DNA of 28,813 bases from a virus. Below are positions 1 to 8,200 of this stretch, in pieces. Location: positions 1 through 28,813 of IMG/VR virus record IMGVR_UViG_3300021961_000453; one strand, written 5' to 3'. Both the position numbers and the translations under genes were made by a program. Numbering within the stretch: position 1 is the stretch's first letter; the number at the start of each line of letters is the position of its first letter. A model generated the notes under the pieces. It saw only the letters and a program-made list of their open reading frames with translations, had not been told where the DNA came from and ran no database searches.

Positions 1-1
1 C

Positions 2-238
2 GCTGAGAATGCTGTCGTCATGGCTCCGACGATGAAAGTCACGACGGTGCGTGTCGCTGGTCAGCAGCACGGCGACCTCCCGCAGTGGCTCATCGCAGCA
101 TGCCAGAAGGCTGGCGTTAGCAAGGTGTGGGACAACCGTGACAAGGCTGTCGGCACGAAGCGCCCGTGGTTCAAGCAGGCAGACGCACCCGAAGGTGCTG
201 AGCCTGCAGCGTTCTGGCCTCCGAAGGGACAGGGATGA
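2..238 (+). CDS. C-terminal part of an unrecognised protein (5'-truncated)
   Basis: The frame is open from the left edge of the window to a TGA at 236-238, so this is probably the end of a longer gene. A methionine at base 20 could be read as a start, but nothing marks it as one. The visible part (79 codons) has a basic middle and a Pro/Ala-rich tail ending in FWPPKGQG. Its stop overlaps the start of the helicase gene (ATGA at 235-238), so it is the upstream member of the replication operon and likely translationally coupled to it. I do not recognise the family; a DNA-binding or recombination role would fit the position but is only a guess. Confidence 0.6.
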   Translation, partial: AENAVVMAPTMKVTTVRVAGQQHGDLPQWLIAACQKAGVSKVWDNRDKAVGTKRPWFKQADAPEGAEPAAFWPPKGQG

Positions 239-1284
239 CCACACTCGGCAAGGATGAACTCCTTCGTCGTTGGGAAGGGTTGGACGGGGGCGATGCCCCC
301 GTCAACCTGACCGCCCCAGTAGAGCAGAAGCAGATGTTGTACTACCGCCCACTGGAAGACGCCGCACACGAGTTTGTGCGGTGGGCGCAATCCCCACACG
401 AACGGATTTACACTGGGTTCACAGACCTAGACAGAGAGATGCGAGGCATCGCCGCAGGCGAGATGTGTCTCGTCATCGGCTACTCGCACTCAGGCAAGAC
501 GCTCACCATGTTGCAGATGCTGATTGCTAACCGCAACAAGAACGTCATCTACTTCGTCCCCGACGAACCTCGCACCTTGGTACTCATCAAACTGGCATGC
601 GTTCTACATGGCGTGAACGCAATTGACTTGGAACGCCAAGTTGCCGCTGATGAACCCGAGGCTATTGAACTGTTAAAGAACACGGCAGTTGAATGGTTCC
701 CGAACCTTGCCGTGTTTGACCAGTCAATGGCGCTGTCGGACATGGAGAAAGCAATGGCTGAGGTGTCAGACATGTGGGGTCAGAAGCCCGACCTCGTCGT
801 GTTTGACTATCTGGAATTGTTGCAGGGCGGCGGTGAAGACGTGCCGTCCAAAGCGAACACATTGAAAGCGTGGGGTCGTAGGCATGACGTTCCTCTTCTC
901 GTACTTCATCAGACTTCTCGTTCGTCGGGTGCGGACGGGAAGAGAATGACCATCTCGTCTGGTTCATTCGGTGGTGAACAGCAAGCGACGCACATCATCG
1001 GTGTGCGCCGCAAGCGGTTTGAGATTGAGTCACAGATTCGTGAACTGGAAGCCAAACTGGACAAGTCATCCGCTAGTGAGCGGGCGATGGAACAACTGGA
1101 CTTCCTGCGATATGAAGCACGTATCCACGCTCACACGTTGACCATCAACCTCGTCAAGAACAAGCGTCCCGCTGGTACGCTCATTGACGACATTGACTAC
1201 GAGATTGAGGAAGGCAGCGGTCGGTTGACCCGTCTGCGCGACGGCGAACTGCCGCAACAGTTCCTTAATCAAATCAAGCATTAG
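235..1284 (+). CDS. DnaB-like replicative helicase / RecA-fold ATPase
   Basis: A 349-residue RecA-fold ATPase. The Walker A motif GYSHSGKT lies at residues 82-89. It is preceded by a DnaB/RadA-type lead-in (YTGFTDLDREMRGIAAGE, 59-76). The Walker B strand is LVVFDYLELL at 187-196, with Asp191. A later LVLHQTSR segment (222-229) matches the sensor strand of SF4 helicases, and a basic KNKR (308-311) sits near the C terminus. It lacks the N-terminal primase-interaction domain of full-length DnaB (about 450-470 residues), as do many small phage versions. The primase gene follows two bases after its stop, so the pair probably forms a helicase-primase unit at the phage fork. A recombination (RadA/Rad55-like) ATPase is the main alternative. 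Confidence 0.85.
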   Translation: MTTLGKDELLRRWEGLDGGDAPVNLTAPVEQKQMLYYRPLEDAAHEFVRWAQSPHERIYTGFTDLDREMRGIAAGEMCLVIGYSHSGKTLTMLQMLIANRNKNVIYFVPDEPRTLVLIKLACVLHGVNAIDLERQVAADEPEAIELLKNTAVEWFPNLAVFDQSMALSDMEKAMAEVSDMWGQKPDLVVFDYLELLQGGGEDVPSKANTLKAWGRRHDVPLLVLHQTSRSSGADGKRMTISSGSFGGEQQATHIIGVRRKRFEIESQIRELEAKLDKSSASERAMEQLDFLRYEARIHAHTLTINLVKNKRPAGTLIDDIDYEIEEGSGRLTRLRDGELPQQFLNQIKH

Positions 1285-1286
1285 TC

Positions 1287-2183
1287 ATGTTGACCGATGA
1301 CATCATTGACGGATACGTCACCTTGTTCCGTGGCCGTGGCGACGCCTACGGCGCATGGGAAGGCGGATGCGTCAAAGAAGCATTGAACCGTCAGCATTAT
1401 GTTGAGCATCTAACTAGCGGCCCATACATCGGCGTCTACCCGTGTGTCCCATATCGGGGAGAAACGATGTGCGTGTGGGGATGCACCGACATTGACTATG
1501 ACGGGCCTGATGATGCGTGGCTACTGCACGATGCGCTTGTCGCCGTAGACGTGTACTCGTGGGTGGAGAAAACTCGCCGTGGCTACCACGTGTGGGTGTT
1601 CTGCCCCGACCTGATTCCAGCCAAGGACATGCGACGCATGTTCCTAGCCGCCCATCAGGTTGTTGAGTTGAACCCGAAGGAAGTTAACCCGAAGCAGGAG
1701 TCGCTGCTCCCCAATCAGGTTGGCAACTACGTTCGGCTTCCTTACCCTGCGGGTGGAGCCGAACGGTTCATGGTGGACAGGCAAGGCAATCCACTACCCC
1801 TAGAAATCTTCGTTCAGACGGCTCTAGAACGCCGTGTGAGCGGCGATAGGGTCGCCGCCCTAGCCGCACACTATAAGCCACCTCAGGTGGACGTGGGGGC
1901 GCTCCTGCCCCCGTCCGCCTCACTCAACGAAACCGTCCGTCTACTTACCCCATTGGGTCGTGCTATCTTTAGAAGCGGCCCCATTGAAGGGCGCGACAGG
2001 TCAACAACACTCACCCACCTAGCACACGAATGTAGGAAAGCATCCCTCAACCCGAGTGATGCTCTAGCGATTCTGGAGGACGCTGATATACGATGGGGCA
2101 AGTACATGATTCGGGGACAAGCGGGACAGAAAGAACTCGTAAAATTGTTGGAACGGGCGTACGGTCACATTCCATCTTCGTAG
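1287..2183 (+). CDS. Archaeo-eukaryotic primase (PrimPol/TOTE-type) domain protein
   Basis: This 298-residue protein carries the hallmarks of the archaeo-eukaryotic primase fold. Catalytic acidic residues sit in CTDIDYDG (Asp68 and Asp70). A nucleotide-binding His lies in KTRRGYHVWVF (His101). The third block NPKQESL...GNYVRLPY (134-153) matches the PKQ...GNxxxLP pattern of TOTE/PrimPol primases. The C-terminal third (about 205-298) is helical and may be a PriCT-like or helicase-contact region. It most likely makes primers for phage DNA replication. It starts two bases after the helicase stop, and its 3' end overlaps the resolvase gene by about 90 bases. No DNA polymerase is visible nearby, so a combined primase-polymerase activity is possible but not shown. 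Confidence 0.85.
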   Translation: MLTDDIIDGYVTLFRGRGDAYGAWEGGCVKEALNRQHYVEHLTSGPYIGVYPCVPYRGETMCVWGCTDIDYDGPDDAWLLHDALVAVDVYSWVEKTRRGYHVWVFCPDLIPAKDMRRMFLAAHQVVELNPKEVNPKQESLLPNQVGNYVRLPYPAGGAERFMVDRQGNPLPLEIFVQTALERRVSGDRVAALAAHYKPPQVDVGALLPPSASLNETVRLLTPLGRAIFRSGPIEGRDRSTTLTHLAHECRKASLNPSDALAILEDADIRWGKYMIRGQAGQKELVKLLERAYGHIPSS

Positions 2184-2509
2184 AAGGACGCCCCCACCCC
2201 AAGGGGAGGCCTCGTGCAGGTCAGTCAAAAACTGGCAAGACCTACATGTACACACCGAAAGACACCGTTGAAGCGGAGAAGCGAATCGCTGCCGCATGGG
2301 ATGGCCCAGTGTTTGAAGGTGAAGTAGCAGTACACATCGTTGTAGACAACGAAGGTACAGCCATCATCGTAGAACGAATTGATTTGGATGTTAAGTCTAA
2401 ATTAAGAGGCGACCTAGACAACTACATCAAGACCGTCCTTGACGGCTTGAACGGTGTCGCTTGGAAGGACGACTCTCAGGTCGTCCGCATCACAGGGATA
2501 AAGGTATGA
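2093..2509 (+). CDS. rusA: RusA-family Holliday junction resolvase
   Basis: This is a clear RusA-type endonuclease, which cleaves four-way DNA junctions as a dimer, usually to clean up replication or recombination intermediates before packaging. The N-terminal PKGRPR (36-41) is the family signature. The catalytic block has GDLDN with Asp107 and Asp109, Lys113 in YIKTVLDGLNG, and the paired Asp126-Asp127 in WKDDSQ. The ORF is 138 residues, but homology begins near residue 28, and the first 30 residues overlap the primase gene by 91 bases in another frame. I keep ATG 2093 because GGAGGA lies at 2075-2080 and I found no later ATG, GTG or TTG before the conserved core; a non-canonical start is possible. 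The stop overlaps the next gene (ATGA). Confidence 0.93.
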   Translation: MGQVHDSGTSGTERTRKIVGTGVRSHSIFVEGRPHPKGRPRAGQSKTGKTYMYTPKDTVEAEKRIAAAWDGPVFEGEVAVHIVVDNEGTAIIVERIDLDVKSKLRGDLDNYIKTVLDGLNGVAWKDDSQVVRITGIKV

Positions 2510-2760
2510 GTGCTGACATTGTTACCCTGCTCCGTGAACTCATGTACTACGGGACATTCCCCGATGAGTCGGTGTACGGGCGAGCAGTACTTGCCGCCGC
2601 CGACGAGATTGAACGGCTACGGGAACAGAACGATTACCTGAGCAAAGCAGGCGATGTGATGGCAGAGTGGGTGGCTGTAGACCATTCAGTAGAACAATGT
2701 GAAGATGGGTGCGAGTATTTAATCGCACTCCAAGACTGGAAGGCGGTGCGTGGTGACTAG
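2506..2760 (+). CDS. Small hypothetical protein with helical heptad segment
   Basis: An 84-residue protein of unknown function. The ATG at 2506 overlaps the resolvase stop (ATGA) and has a GGGATAAAGG-like ribosome site, so I prefer it to the in-frame ATG at 2461, which would lie deep inside rusA. The middle (EIERLREQNDYLSKAG) looks like a short amphipathic helix or coiled coil, and Cys-containing EQCEDGCEY follows. Small helical proteins of this type are common between phage replication genes. No catalytic motif is visible. The stop overlaps the next gene's GTG start, so it belongs to the same transcript. Confidence 0.7.
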   Translation: MSADIVTLLRELMYYGTFPDESVYGRAVLAAADEIERLREQNDYLSKAGDVMAEWVAVDHSVEQCEDGCEYLIALQDWKAVRGD

Positions 2761-3184
2761 CGCCTACGACATCAGGCAACCCAACTGGACAGAAGACCTG
2801 AAGTACGGCAAAGTTGGAGAAGAACTCGTACAAGGATTCCTCAACGACATCTCCTCGGGTCACCTAGAAGTCAAGACAGACCGCTATCGCAACGGGCGTA
2901 TGGTTCTAGAAATAGAACAGAACCCACGCAACCGAGGGTGGAAACCCTCGGGCGTTATGGTCACCGAAGCCAAATGGTGGGTCTACCAATACAACCTAGA
3001 CGGCGCATTCACCGTCGTCTCAGTGGATAGAATCAAACGCTACATCAACATCCACAAAGACAAGATGGAACTGCGCATGTTCGGAACCAAAGGCGACAAC
3101 GCATCCCGAGGCTACCTGCTCCAACCCGACCAAGTAACAGACCTACTCATCAACCCAGACTACGACGAGCAGAGCAATGACTAA
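2750..3184 (+). CDS. PD-(D/E)XK nuclease-like protein
   Basis: This 144-residue protein looks like a compact PD-(D/E)XK phosphodiesterase. An N-terminal helix holds GxxGEE (23-25). It is followed by a strand with LEVKTD (Glu40, Lys42), which matches the E-x-K active-site signature. NGRMVLEIEQ (48-57) and SGVMVTEAKWWVYQ (67-80) match strands seen in phage nucleases of this superfamily. Such proteins cut or resolve DNA, or process ends. The start is GTG at 2750 (a second GTG follows at 2753), overlapping the end of the previous gene. Lying directly after a RusA resolvase and a primase, it probably acts on phage or host DNA. The motif assignment is by eye, so substrate and activity are open. Confidence 0.65.
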   Translation: MVTSAYDIRQPNWTEDLKYGKVGEELVQGFLNDISSGHLEVKTDRYRNGRMVLEIEQNPRNRGWKPSGVMVTEAKWWVYQYNLDGAFTVVSVDRIKRYINIHKDKMELRMFGTKGDNASRGYLLQPDQVTDLLINPDYDEQSND

Positions 3185-3953
3185 GTTTGACATGGACTAC
3201 CTAGCGGCCAAGCCGCGCACGGAATCCGAATGGATGCTCCAATGGGGCGAAGCACCGACAGACTTCAGCCGAGACCACATAGAAGCAGTCCAAGAAGCCA
3301 TAGAGAACCTGTCGCCGCAATCACGCTACTGCGTAGAAGCAATCTTCTACGAAGGAGTCGCCTACTCCGAACTAGGCAAACGTCTCGGAGTGAGCAAACC
3401 GCACGCTTGGAGACTATCCAAGCGTGCAATGGCAGAACTCCAACGAACACTACTCAACAACCATTCCATCAACCTGAGGTATCAGATGTTTGACAACTGG
3501 GACGACGCAGCCCTCGCAATCCTAGAAGACATGGACAACTTCGTCCCATCAGGCAAGGCAATCATGGCTCACATGAAGTCATTCCAAAAGAAACTTGCCG
3601 CACACGTCCGCGACCAGCAAGACATCCCCATCACCCTCTTCGGAGACGTAGGGGACATGGCCTGCGGGCAACTCAAACACGATGGCAACTGGCATTGCGA
3701 ACGCATGCACGACCTGCTCGTATCCAAACAACATGACTACGGCCATCAGAACATCCTCATGTTCGGTCACGTAGGAATCGCCATCCGCATGTGCGACAAG
3801 ATTGCGCGCCTCTTCACGCTAGTAGAAGACGGCGCTAAACCCGCCAACGAATCACTCCTAGATACATGGCGTGACCTTGTCGGCTACTCTGTTATCGCCA
3901 TGATGCTATGGAACGAAACATTCACCCTCAACCTGAAAGACAGCAATGACTGA
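3177..3953 (+). CDS. Fusion: sigma-70 region-4-like HTH plus DUF1599/Nmad1-like domain
   Basis: A 258-residue two-part protein. Residues about 33-92 hold a sigma-region-4-like helix-turn-helix: an IENLSPQSRYCVEAIF helix, then YSELGKRLGVSKPHAWRLSK. A linker spans about 95-170. The C-terminal part (about 176-248) has the pattern KQHDYGHQNILMFGHVG, then IRMCDKIARLFTL, then ESLLDTWRDLVGYSVI. This resembles the DUF1599 or nucleotide-modification-associated domain 1 family, which is related to MazG-like nucleotide pyrophosphohydrolases; the acidic/His residues (His186, Asp187, Asp207, Asp230, Asp233) would bind metal and nucleotide. It may hydrolyse or sense a nucleotide and regulate transcription. 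Both domain calls are by eye. Start and stop overlap the neighbouring genes, so it is fully inside the operon. Confidence 0.75.
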   Translation: MTKFDMDYLAAKPRTESEWMLQWGEAPTDFSRDHIEAVQEAIENLSPQSRYCVEAIFYEGVAYSELGKRLGVSKPHAWRLSKRAMAELQRTLLNNHSINLRYQMFDNWDDAALAILEDMDNFVPSGKAIMAHMKSFQKKLAAHVRDQQDIPITLFGDVGDMACGQLKHDGNWHCERMHDLLVSKQHDYGHQNILMFGHVGIAIRMCDKIARLFTLVEDGAKPANESLLDTWRDLVGYSVIAMMLWNETFTLNLKDSND

Positions 3954-4134
3954 CACACCTAACGCATCCGAACTCACCATCCAAGATGCCATCTCGCTAG
4001 CGATGGGCATCATCATCTGGTTGTCACGCGACGACAAAGAGATTGCCGCAGAGATTGCCATGGTGGCCGACACCCTGAAGGAAGAACTGTTCAACACACC
4101 AGCCGCAGGGAGCGAAGAAAGTGAACAAGGCTGA
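3946..4134 (+). CDS. Small hypothetical acidic protein
   Basis: A 62-residue protein whose ATG overlaps the previous stop. It has a hydrophobic helix (AISLAMGIIIWLS, residues 15-27) followed by an acidic, helical C terminus ending in EESEQG. The hydrophobic stretch is short for a membrane span, so either a peripheral membrane peptide or a small helical bundle is possible. Function is unknown. It is a real gene by its tight packing in the operon. Confidence 0.6.
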   Translation: MTDTPNASELTIQDAISLAMGIIIWLSRDDKEIAAEIAMVADTLKEELFNTPAAGSEESEQG

Positions 4135-4279
4135 ACTAAGAGACGTTCGCAAATCCCTAGACAAAGTCAAACTAGACCTCGTTGCCAAAGGGATGCCCTA
4201 TTCGCTTGTGCGACGCATGGACGACGCACAAGCAGCCATAGACAAACTGCTAGAAACAGGAGGTAAGAAAAATGCTTAA
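4121..4279 (+). CDS. Tiny hypothetical protein with GTG start (52 aa)
   Basis: A 52-residue frame that begins with GTG at 4121, inside the end of the previous gene, and stops with TAA at 4277-4279. It fills a gap of about 140 bases that would otherwise be empty in a gene-dense operon. The product is charged and helical (MNKAELRDVRKSLDKVKLDL at the start), ending in GGKKNA. The GGGAGCGAAGAAA run just upstream can serve as a ribosome site. The next gene's ribosome site and start overlap its 3' end. No family is recognised. Confidence 0.6.
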   Translation: MNKAELRDVRKSLDKVKLDLVAKGMPYSLVRRMDDAQAAIDKLLETGGKKNA

Positions 4280-4535
4280 CAACATCATCGCTATCGTCAT
4301 CGTTATCATGTCCATCATTCTTTTTCGCAGCGTTTCTAACGCCATCAAAGAAGAACGGCACAACAACGAAATCGTCCAAGACCAGTGGGCGTGGATTAAC
4401 CATGGCCTACGTCAAGATTGGATACGTAGTTACTGCGCTACGCACGACCTCTGGACGACACACGAAGAAGAACTCCTTTACGACGAAGTTGACGACCCCT
4501 GTATCACCATCTTTCGGCTCATCTACACCGACTGA
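4272..4535 (+). CDS. Small single-span membrane protein
   Basis: An 87-residue protein with a strong N-terminal membrane segment (MLNNIIAIVIVIMSIILF, residues 1-18) followed by a soluble, acidic tail. A near-perfect ribosome site AGGAGGT at 4259-4265 lies seven bases before the ATG. The topology could be a signal anchor with the tail in the cytoplasm or outside. Phage early regions often encode such small membrane proteins that affect the host envelope or exclude other phages, but no motif shows that here. It overlaps the previous gene by 8 bases. Confidence 0.7.
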   Translation: MLNNIIAIVIVIMSIILFRSVSNAIKEERHNNEIVQDQWAWINHGLRQDWIRSYCATHDLWTTHEEELLYDEVDDPCITIFRLIYTD

Positions 4536-4539
4536 TAAC

Positions 4540-4806
4540 ATGAGCGACCTAGAAGGCTTTGACCCTGAAGACATTGCCGACCTCGCTGCCCGAGCACGCA
4601 AAATAGAAGAAGACCTTCTCACCTCATACGAACTGACAATCATCATCAGTCACGAATCAGCCGTAGACTTCGTCAACCAATATCAACGAGCACGAACAGG
4701 CGACATAAACGCCCTTTACGACATGATGGTAGTTCTACACACCATCGCACTAAGCGTGCAGACAGCGTTAGAAGCAGACTACGACGACAACGATGAAGGC
4801 TTATGA
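4540..4806 (+). CDS. Small acidic hypothetical protein, end of rightward operon
   Basis: An 88-residue acidic protein (MSDLEGFDPEDIADLAARAR at the start, DYDDNDEGL at the end) with a predicted all-helical middle. I take ATG 4540, four bases after the previous stop. An in-frame ATG at 4402 would overlap the membrane-protein gene by 134 bases, and that extra segment is Ser/Thr-rich and unlike the rest. It is the last rightward gene. Its 3' end overlaps the end of the leftward endolysin gene by 28 bases, so the two operons run into each other. Function unknown. Confidence 0.65.
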   Translation: MSDLEGFDPEDIADLAARARKIEEDLLTSYELTIIISHESAVDFVNQYQRARTGDINALYDMMVVLHTIALSVQTALEADYDDNDEGL

Positions 4807-5282
4807 CCCGCTGTCGGAGCCAACAGTAGCGAGAACACCCAATCAATATAGGCTGCATCACCAGCAACCTCAGGGCTAATCTCCACATGGAACCACTTGC
4901 CTGACGGAGCGCCAGCGACAGTCGGCTTCTTATAATCCGACCACGCTAGACGTGTCACGTTCCAACCCCGCCCGTAAGGAGCGGGGAAATAATCCACAAT
5001 CAGTTCCAAACCGAACGCTTCCCAATTGCGGATAAGGAAATCCATAACAACCAAAGCATCCTCACGATGCTTATAACCGAAATCAATAGCACGCCCCGTA
5101 CCATGAATGCTGGGCTTACCCTCATGGCCACGCTGGTCACGCACCACAAACGTACCAAGATTCGTAATCTTGCCAGCGTTCAAGAACCGCACCCAATCAA
5201 CCAACTTCTGCGTGCCAGCCAAACGCCCCTTAGCAACACCATCAAAACCAGTGTACTTACGCTTCCCACGCCACAACTTCAT
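4779..5282 (-). CDS. Endolysin, M15-type peptidase (D,D-/L,D-peptidase)
   Basis: A 167-residue peptidoglycan peptidase of the M15 (VanY/endolysin) type. The zinc-site pattern is visible: SIHGTGRAIDFGY gives His60 and Asp67, and GKWFHVEI gives His132 with Glu134 close by. The length suits a single catalytic domain without a wall-binding domain. There is no signal peptide, so it needs a holin to reach the wall. ATG 5282 overlaps the stop of the giant virion gene (TGATG); a GTG three bases earlier is also possible. GGGAGAGG just upstream is a good ribosome site. As the last gene of the leftward array it would be made late. A virion-associated role is less likely. Confidence 0.83.
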   Translation of the reverse strand: MKLWRGKRKYTGFDGVAKGRLAGTQKLVDWVRFLNAGKITNLGTFVVRDQRGHEGKPSIHGTGRAIDFGYKHREDALVVMDFLIRNWEAFGLELIVDYFPAPYGRGWNVTRLAWSDYKKPTVAGAPSGKWFHVEISPEVAGDAAYIDWVFSLLLAPTAGHKPSSLSS

Positions 5283-8200
5283 CACGCCTCTCCCTCACGA
5301 GTACGTCGCCGCAACTCAGCCTCACGCTGAGACTCAGTCACCTGACGAACAGGAATACCAAGATACGACAAGATGCTGCCCAACTGCCTGTCGCTGTACA
5401 ACTCCGTATTCGGGGCAAGCCGCTCAGCCTGACCAATAAACGGAATCGCACTCATCAACGAATAATTCAACTTCGGACTCACACCAGTCCCACCAGTCTC
5501 CAGTTCTCTCGTCTGGCCCAATAGGCCAGCGAGAGCCTGAACAGCAGGAGCAAGCGGCCCACCAACAGGCTGCTCACCCTTCTGCCCGAACGGAACATCG
5601 TTATAGAACTTCGTGTTGCTGAGACCGACCTCAACAGGGAGGCGAAGCAACGGGTTCACATCCGACAACAAACGCTTCGGATTCTCCAACATCTTGAACG
5701 TCTCACCAAGGCGGTTGAAACCCAAATCCAACGACAGATACCAGCCGTCAGCAATCTTCACAGCACCCTGCTCCTTCAACCACGAAGGAACAATCTCGCC
5801 CTCTTCAGGCTGACCGAAGTTCTTAATGAAGTTGTTGTAGATAGCATACGCACGCGGGTTCGTCCACTGGTTAATCATCTGCAACGGAAGGTTGCGGGAC
5901 ATCCACATCCAGAACGGAACAATCGCACGGATACGCTCATCAGCCGAACCGACATCCATGTAATCAAACAAGTAGCGCCGCACCCGCGCTGTCGCCGCAC
6001 TGAAATCCATTCCCGATACAGCCGAATCGTACGCCAACATGAAACGCGCCGAACCTTCAACACGTTCACCAATCTGCCGTGACTTACGAAGAATACGGTT
6101 ATCACTCAGGCGCTGACCGCGGCGAGCGAAATCAGCAAACGCTTCCTCCACACGTCCACCGCCTGCCGCCTCCATGGCGCGCAGAGCGGTATTCACACGC
6201 TCCAACTCCGTGCCACTGAACTTAGCCAGCCAATCCTCAATCTTGCCCTGACCACGAATATGCTTCATCAAAGACGTGTACAGTTCCAAACCACGAGCAG
6301 CATTCTTCGGGCTAGCACCAGCAGCAAAAATCATGAACGTGTTACTGATAGCGTTGCGCACATGGAATCCGGGGCTTAACGTCGCATACGCCTTAAAGAA
6401 CTTCGTATACCTAGCCAACAACTTGCCAGCATACGTCTTATTAACACCCGAAGTAGCGCGACGAACATTAGTCAGCATGTCGTAAACTTCACGGGGAGCC
6501 TGCATCCCCGGAAGTCCAATCTTCTCCAACGACTCAAAGCCACGCTCCGTGTACTGCTTAATCTTTTCAACCGTGTCGCCGCGTTGCAACCGTTCAAGAA
6601 TCATCTGCTCACGGTTCAAATCAAACCGCGTGCTCCACAGAGCAGACTCAGCATCTGAGGCTGCGACAAGCACCTTGCTAATCAAACTATTCGGGTCATC
6701 ATTGAACTGCTTCAACGCACGCTGCGCACCCTCACGCCACTCCATCAAAGCGTTGAACTCTTCATCAGTAAGACGTGCCTTCTTAAGGCGGCCAGCGGCA
6801 GCCTTCGTGCCAGCAGCACGGTCAGCAGCCGTCTGCGCCGCACGCTCACGCACCGAAGCAGGAACACCCGTAACAGTCGGACGAGGCCCGAACTTGCCAT
6901 CAATACGGGGCTGAGGAAGAACAGTTGTGCCCTCAAGCAGACTGTTCGCCATAGCAACATTCCTCTCCAGCGAAGGAATCACACTCTCAGCAAACTCGTC
7001 ATAACTCATCGCCACTGCTTGCGCTTGGTCGTAAGCAATCTGAGCCTTAATAGCGGTCTCGCGCAAGGTTTCAACCCGTTGAGTTGCCTTACCAATCTTC
7101 CCGTCAAAGCCAGTAACACCGCCCAAGTCCTTGACCAGACGGCTACGAGCCGACTCAACGGCCTTCTGCAACGAACGCAACTCACGCTCAGCACCCTTGA
7201 TGTCTCCAGCCACAGCGGTACGTTCAGCAGAGATGCCTTCAATCCTGTCCATGATTGCACTAATGCGGGAACGGTCAGGTGCGGCGGCAGGAGCCACAGT
7301 CTCCGCCGCCTTCTGAGCAGCCTCAAACTCGCGCTGCTTAGCGGCAGCCTCGGCAGCCTCATCGGCAGCAGTCTTCAACCTGTCGGCGTGAGTTTCAACA
7401 GCCTGCTTGGAAGAAGAGAAACTGCGCTGTGCCGACTTCTCGGCACGAGCAGCCAACTCATCAACAGTGCTCAACAACTTGAACTCTTCCGTCGTTTCCC
7501 AAGCAGCCTTCAAATTGGCGCGACGCTCAGCAACGACAGAGGCATTGCCAGACAACACGCCCGAAATGTCGTTGCCAGACTTATACCATGCTGGCTGAGT
7601 ACCATTGCCATGGACAAGAATGCGCATCTTCTCAAGGGCAGCAGCCTGCACTTCAGGGCTTTCCACATCTAGCGTAGCGCGAAGACGCGAAGCCTTGCTC
7701 TGCAAATCTTCAATCTCCTGTTGCACCTTGACCATCGCACCACGAACCTTGGCGTACTTGGTCATGTCATCAGGTGTGGCCTTGCCGAAACTCTTCTTGC
7801 GCTCAATGTCGGCAATCATTGACCGACCATTTTCAAGCAACTTGGCTTTATTCTCAATCTGGGAATTAACCCTATCCAACGAATCTCGCGCAGCAAGATA
7901 CGCATCAAAGGCCTTATCTCCCTCGTCAAACTCAGGAGTGGTCTTGCGATACAGAGAACGCCACTCTGCCTCCGTGAAAGACAGCGGCGTACCATCGGGC
8001 ATCATGAGAAGGTCAGCATTGCCAGCCTCATCTTCAACAATGAAACCCTTGACACCATTCGGCAACTCATAGTTGAACAAATCGGTATCAGCCAAATCGT
8101 TCATGGCGTTAACCATGTCCCTATCGTTCAACGCCTTGCCATACAACGGGTCTGTCTTCGCATTGTTCAACGCATCCGTAGCATCATCCATCGCCTTGCG

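Noticed and set aside
7019-7672. Rightward frame of 217 codons
   Set aside because: Antisense to the giant virion gene; Ser/Leu-rich composition produced by Ala/Glu/Lys codons on the other strand.
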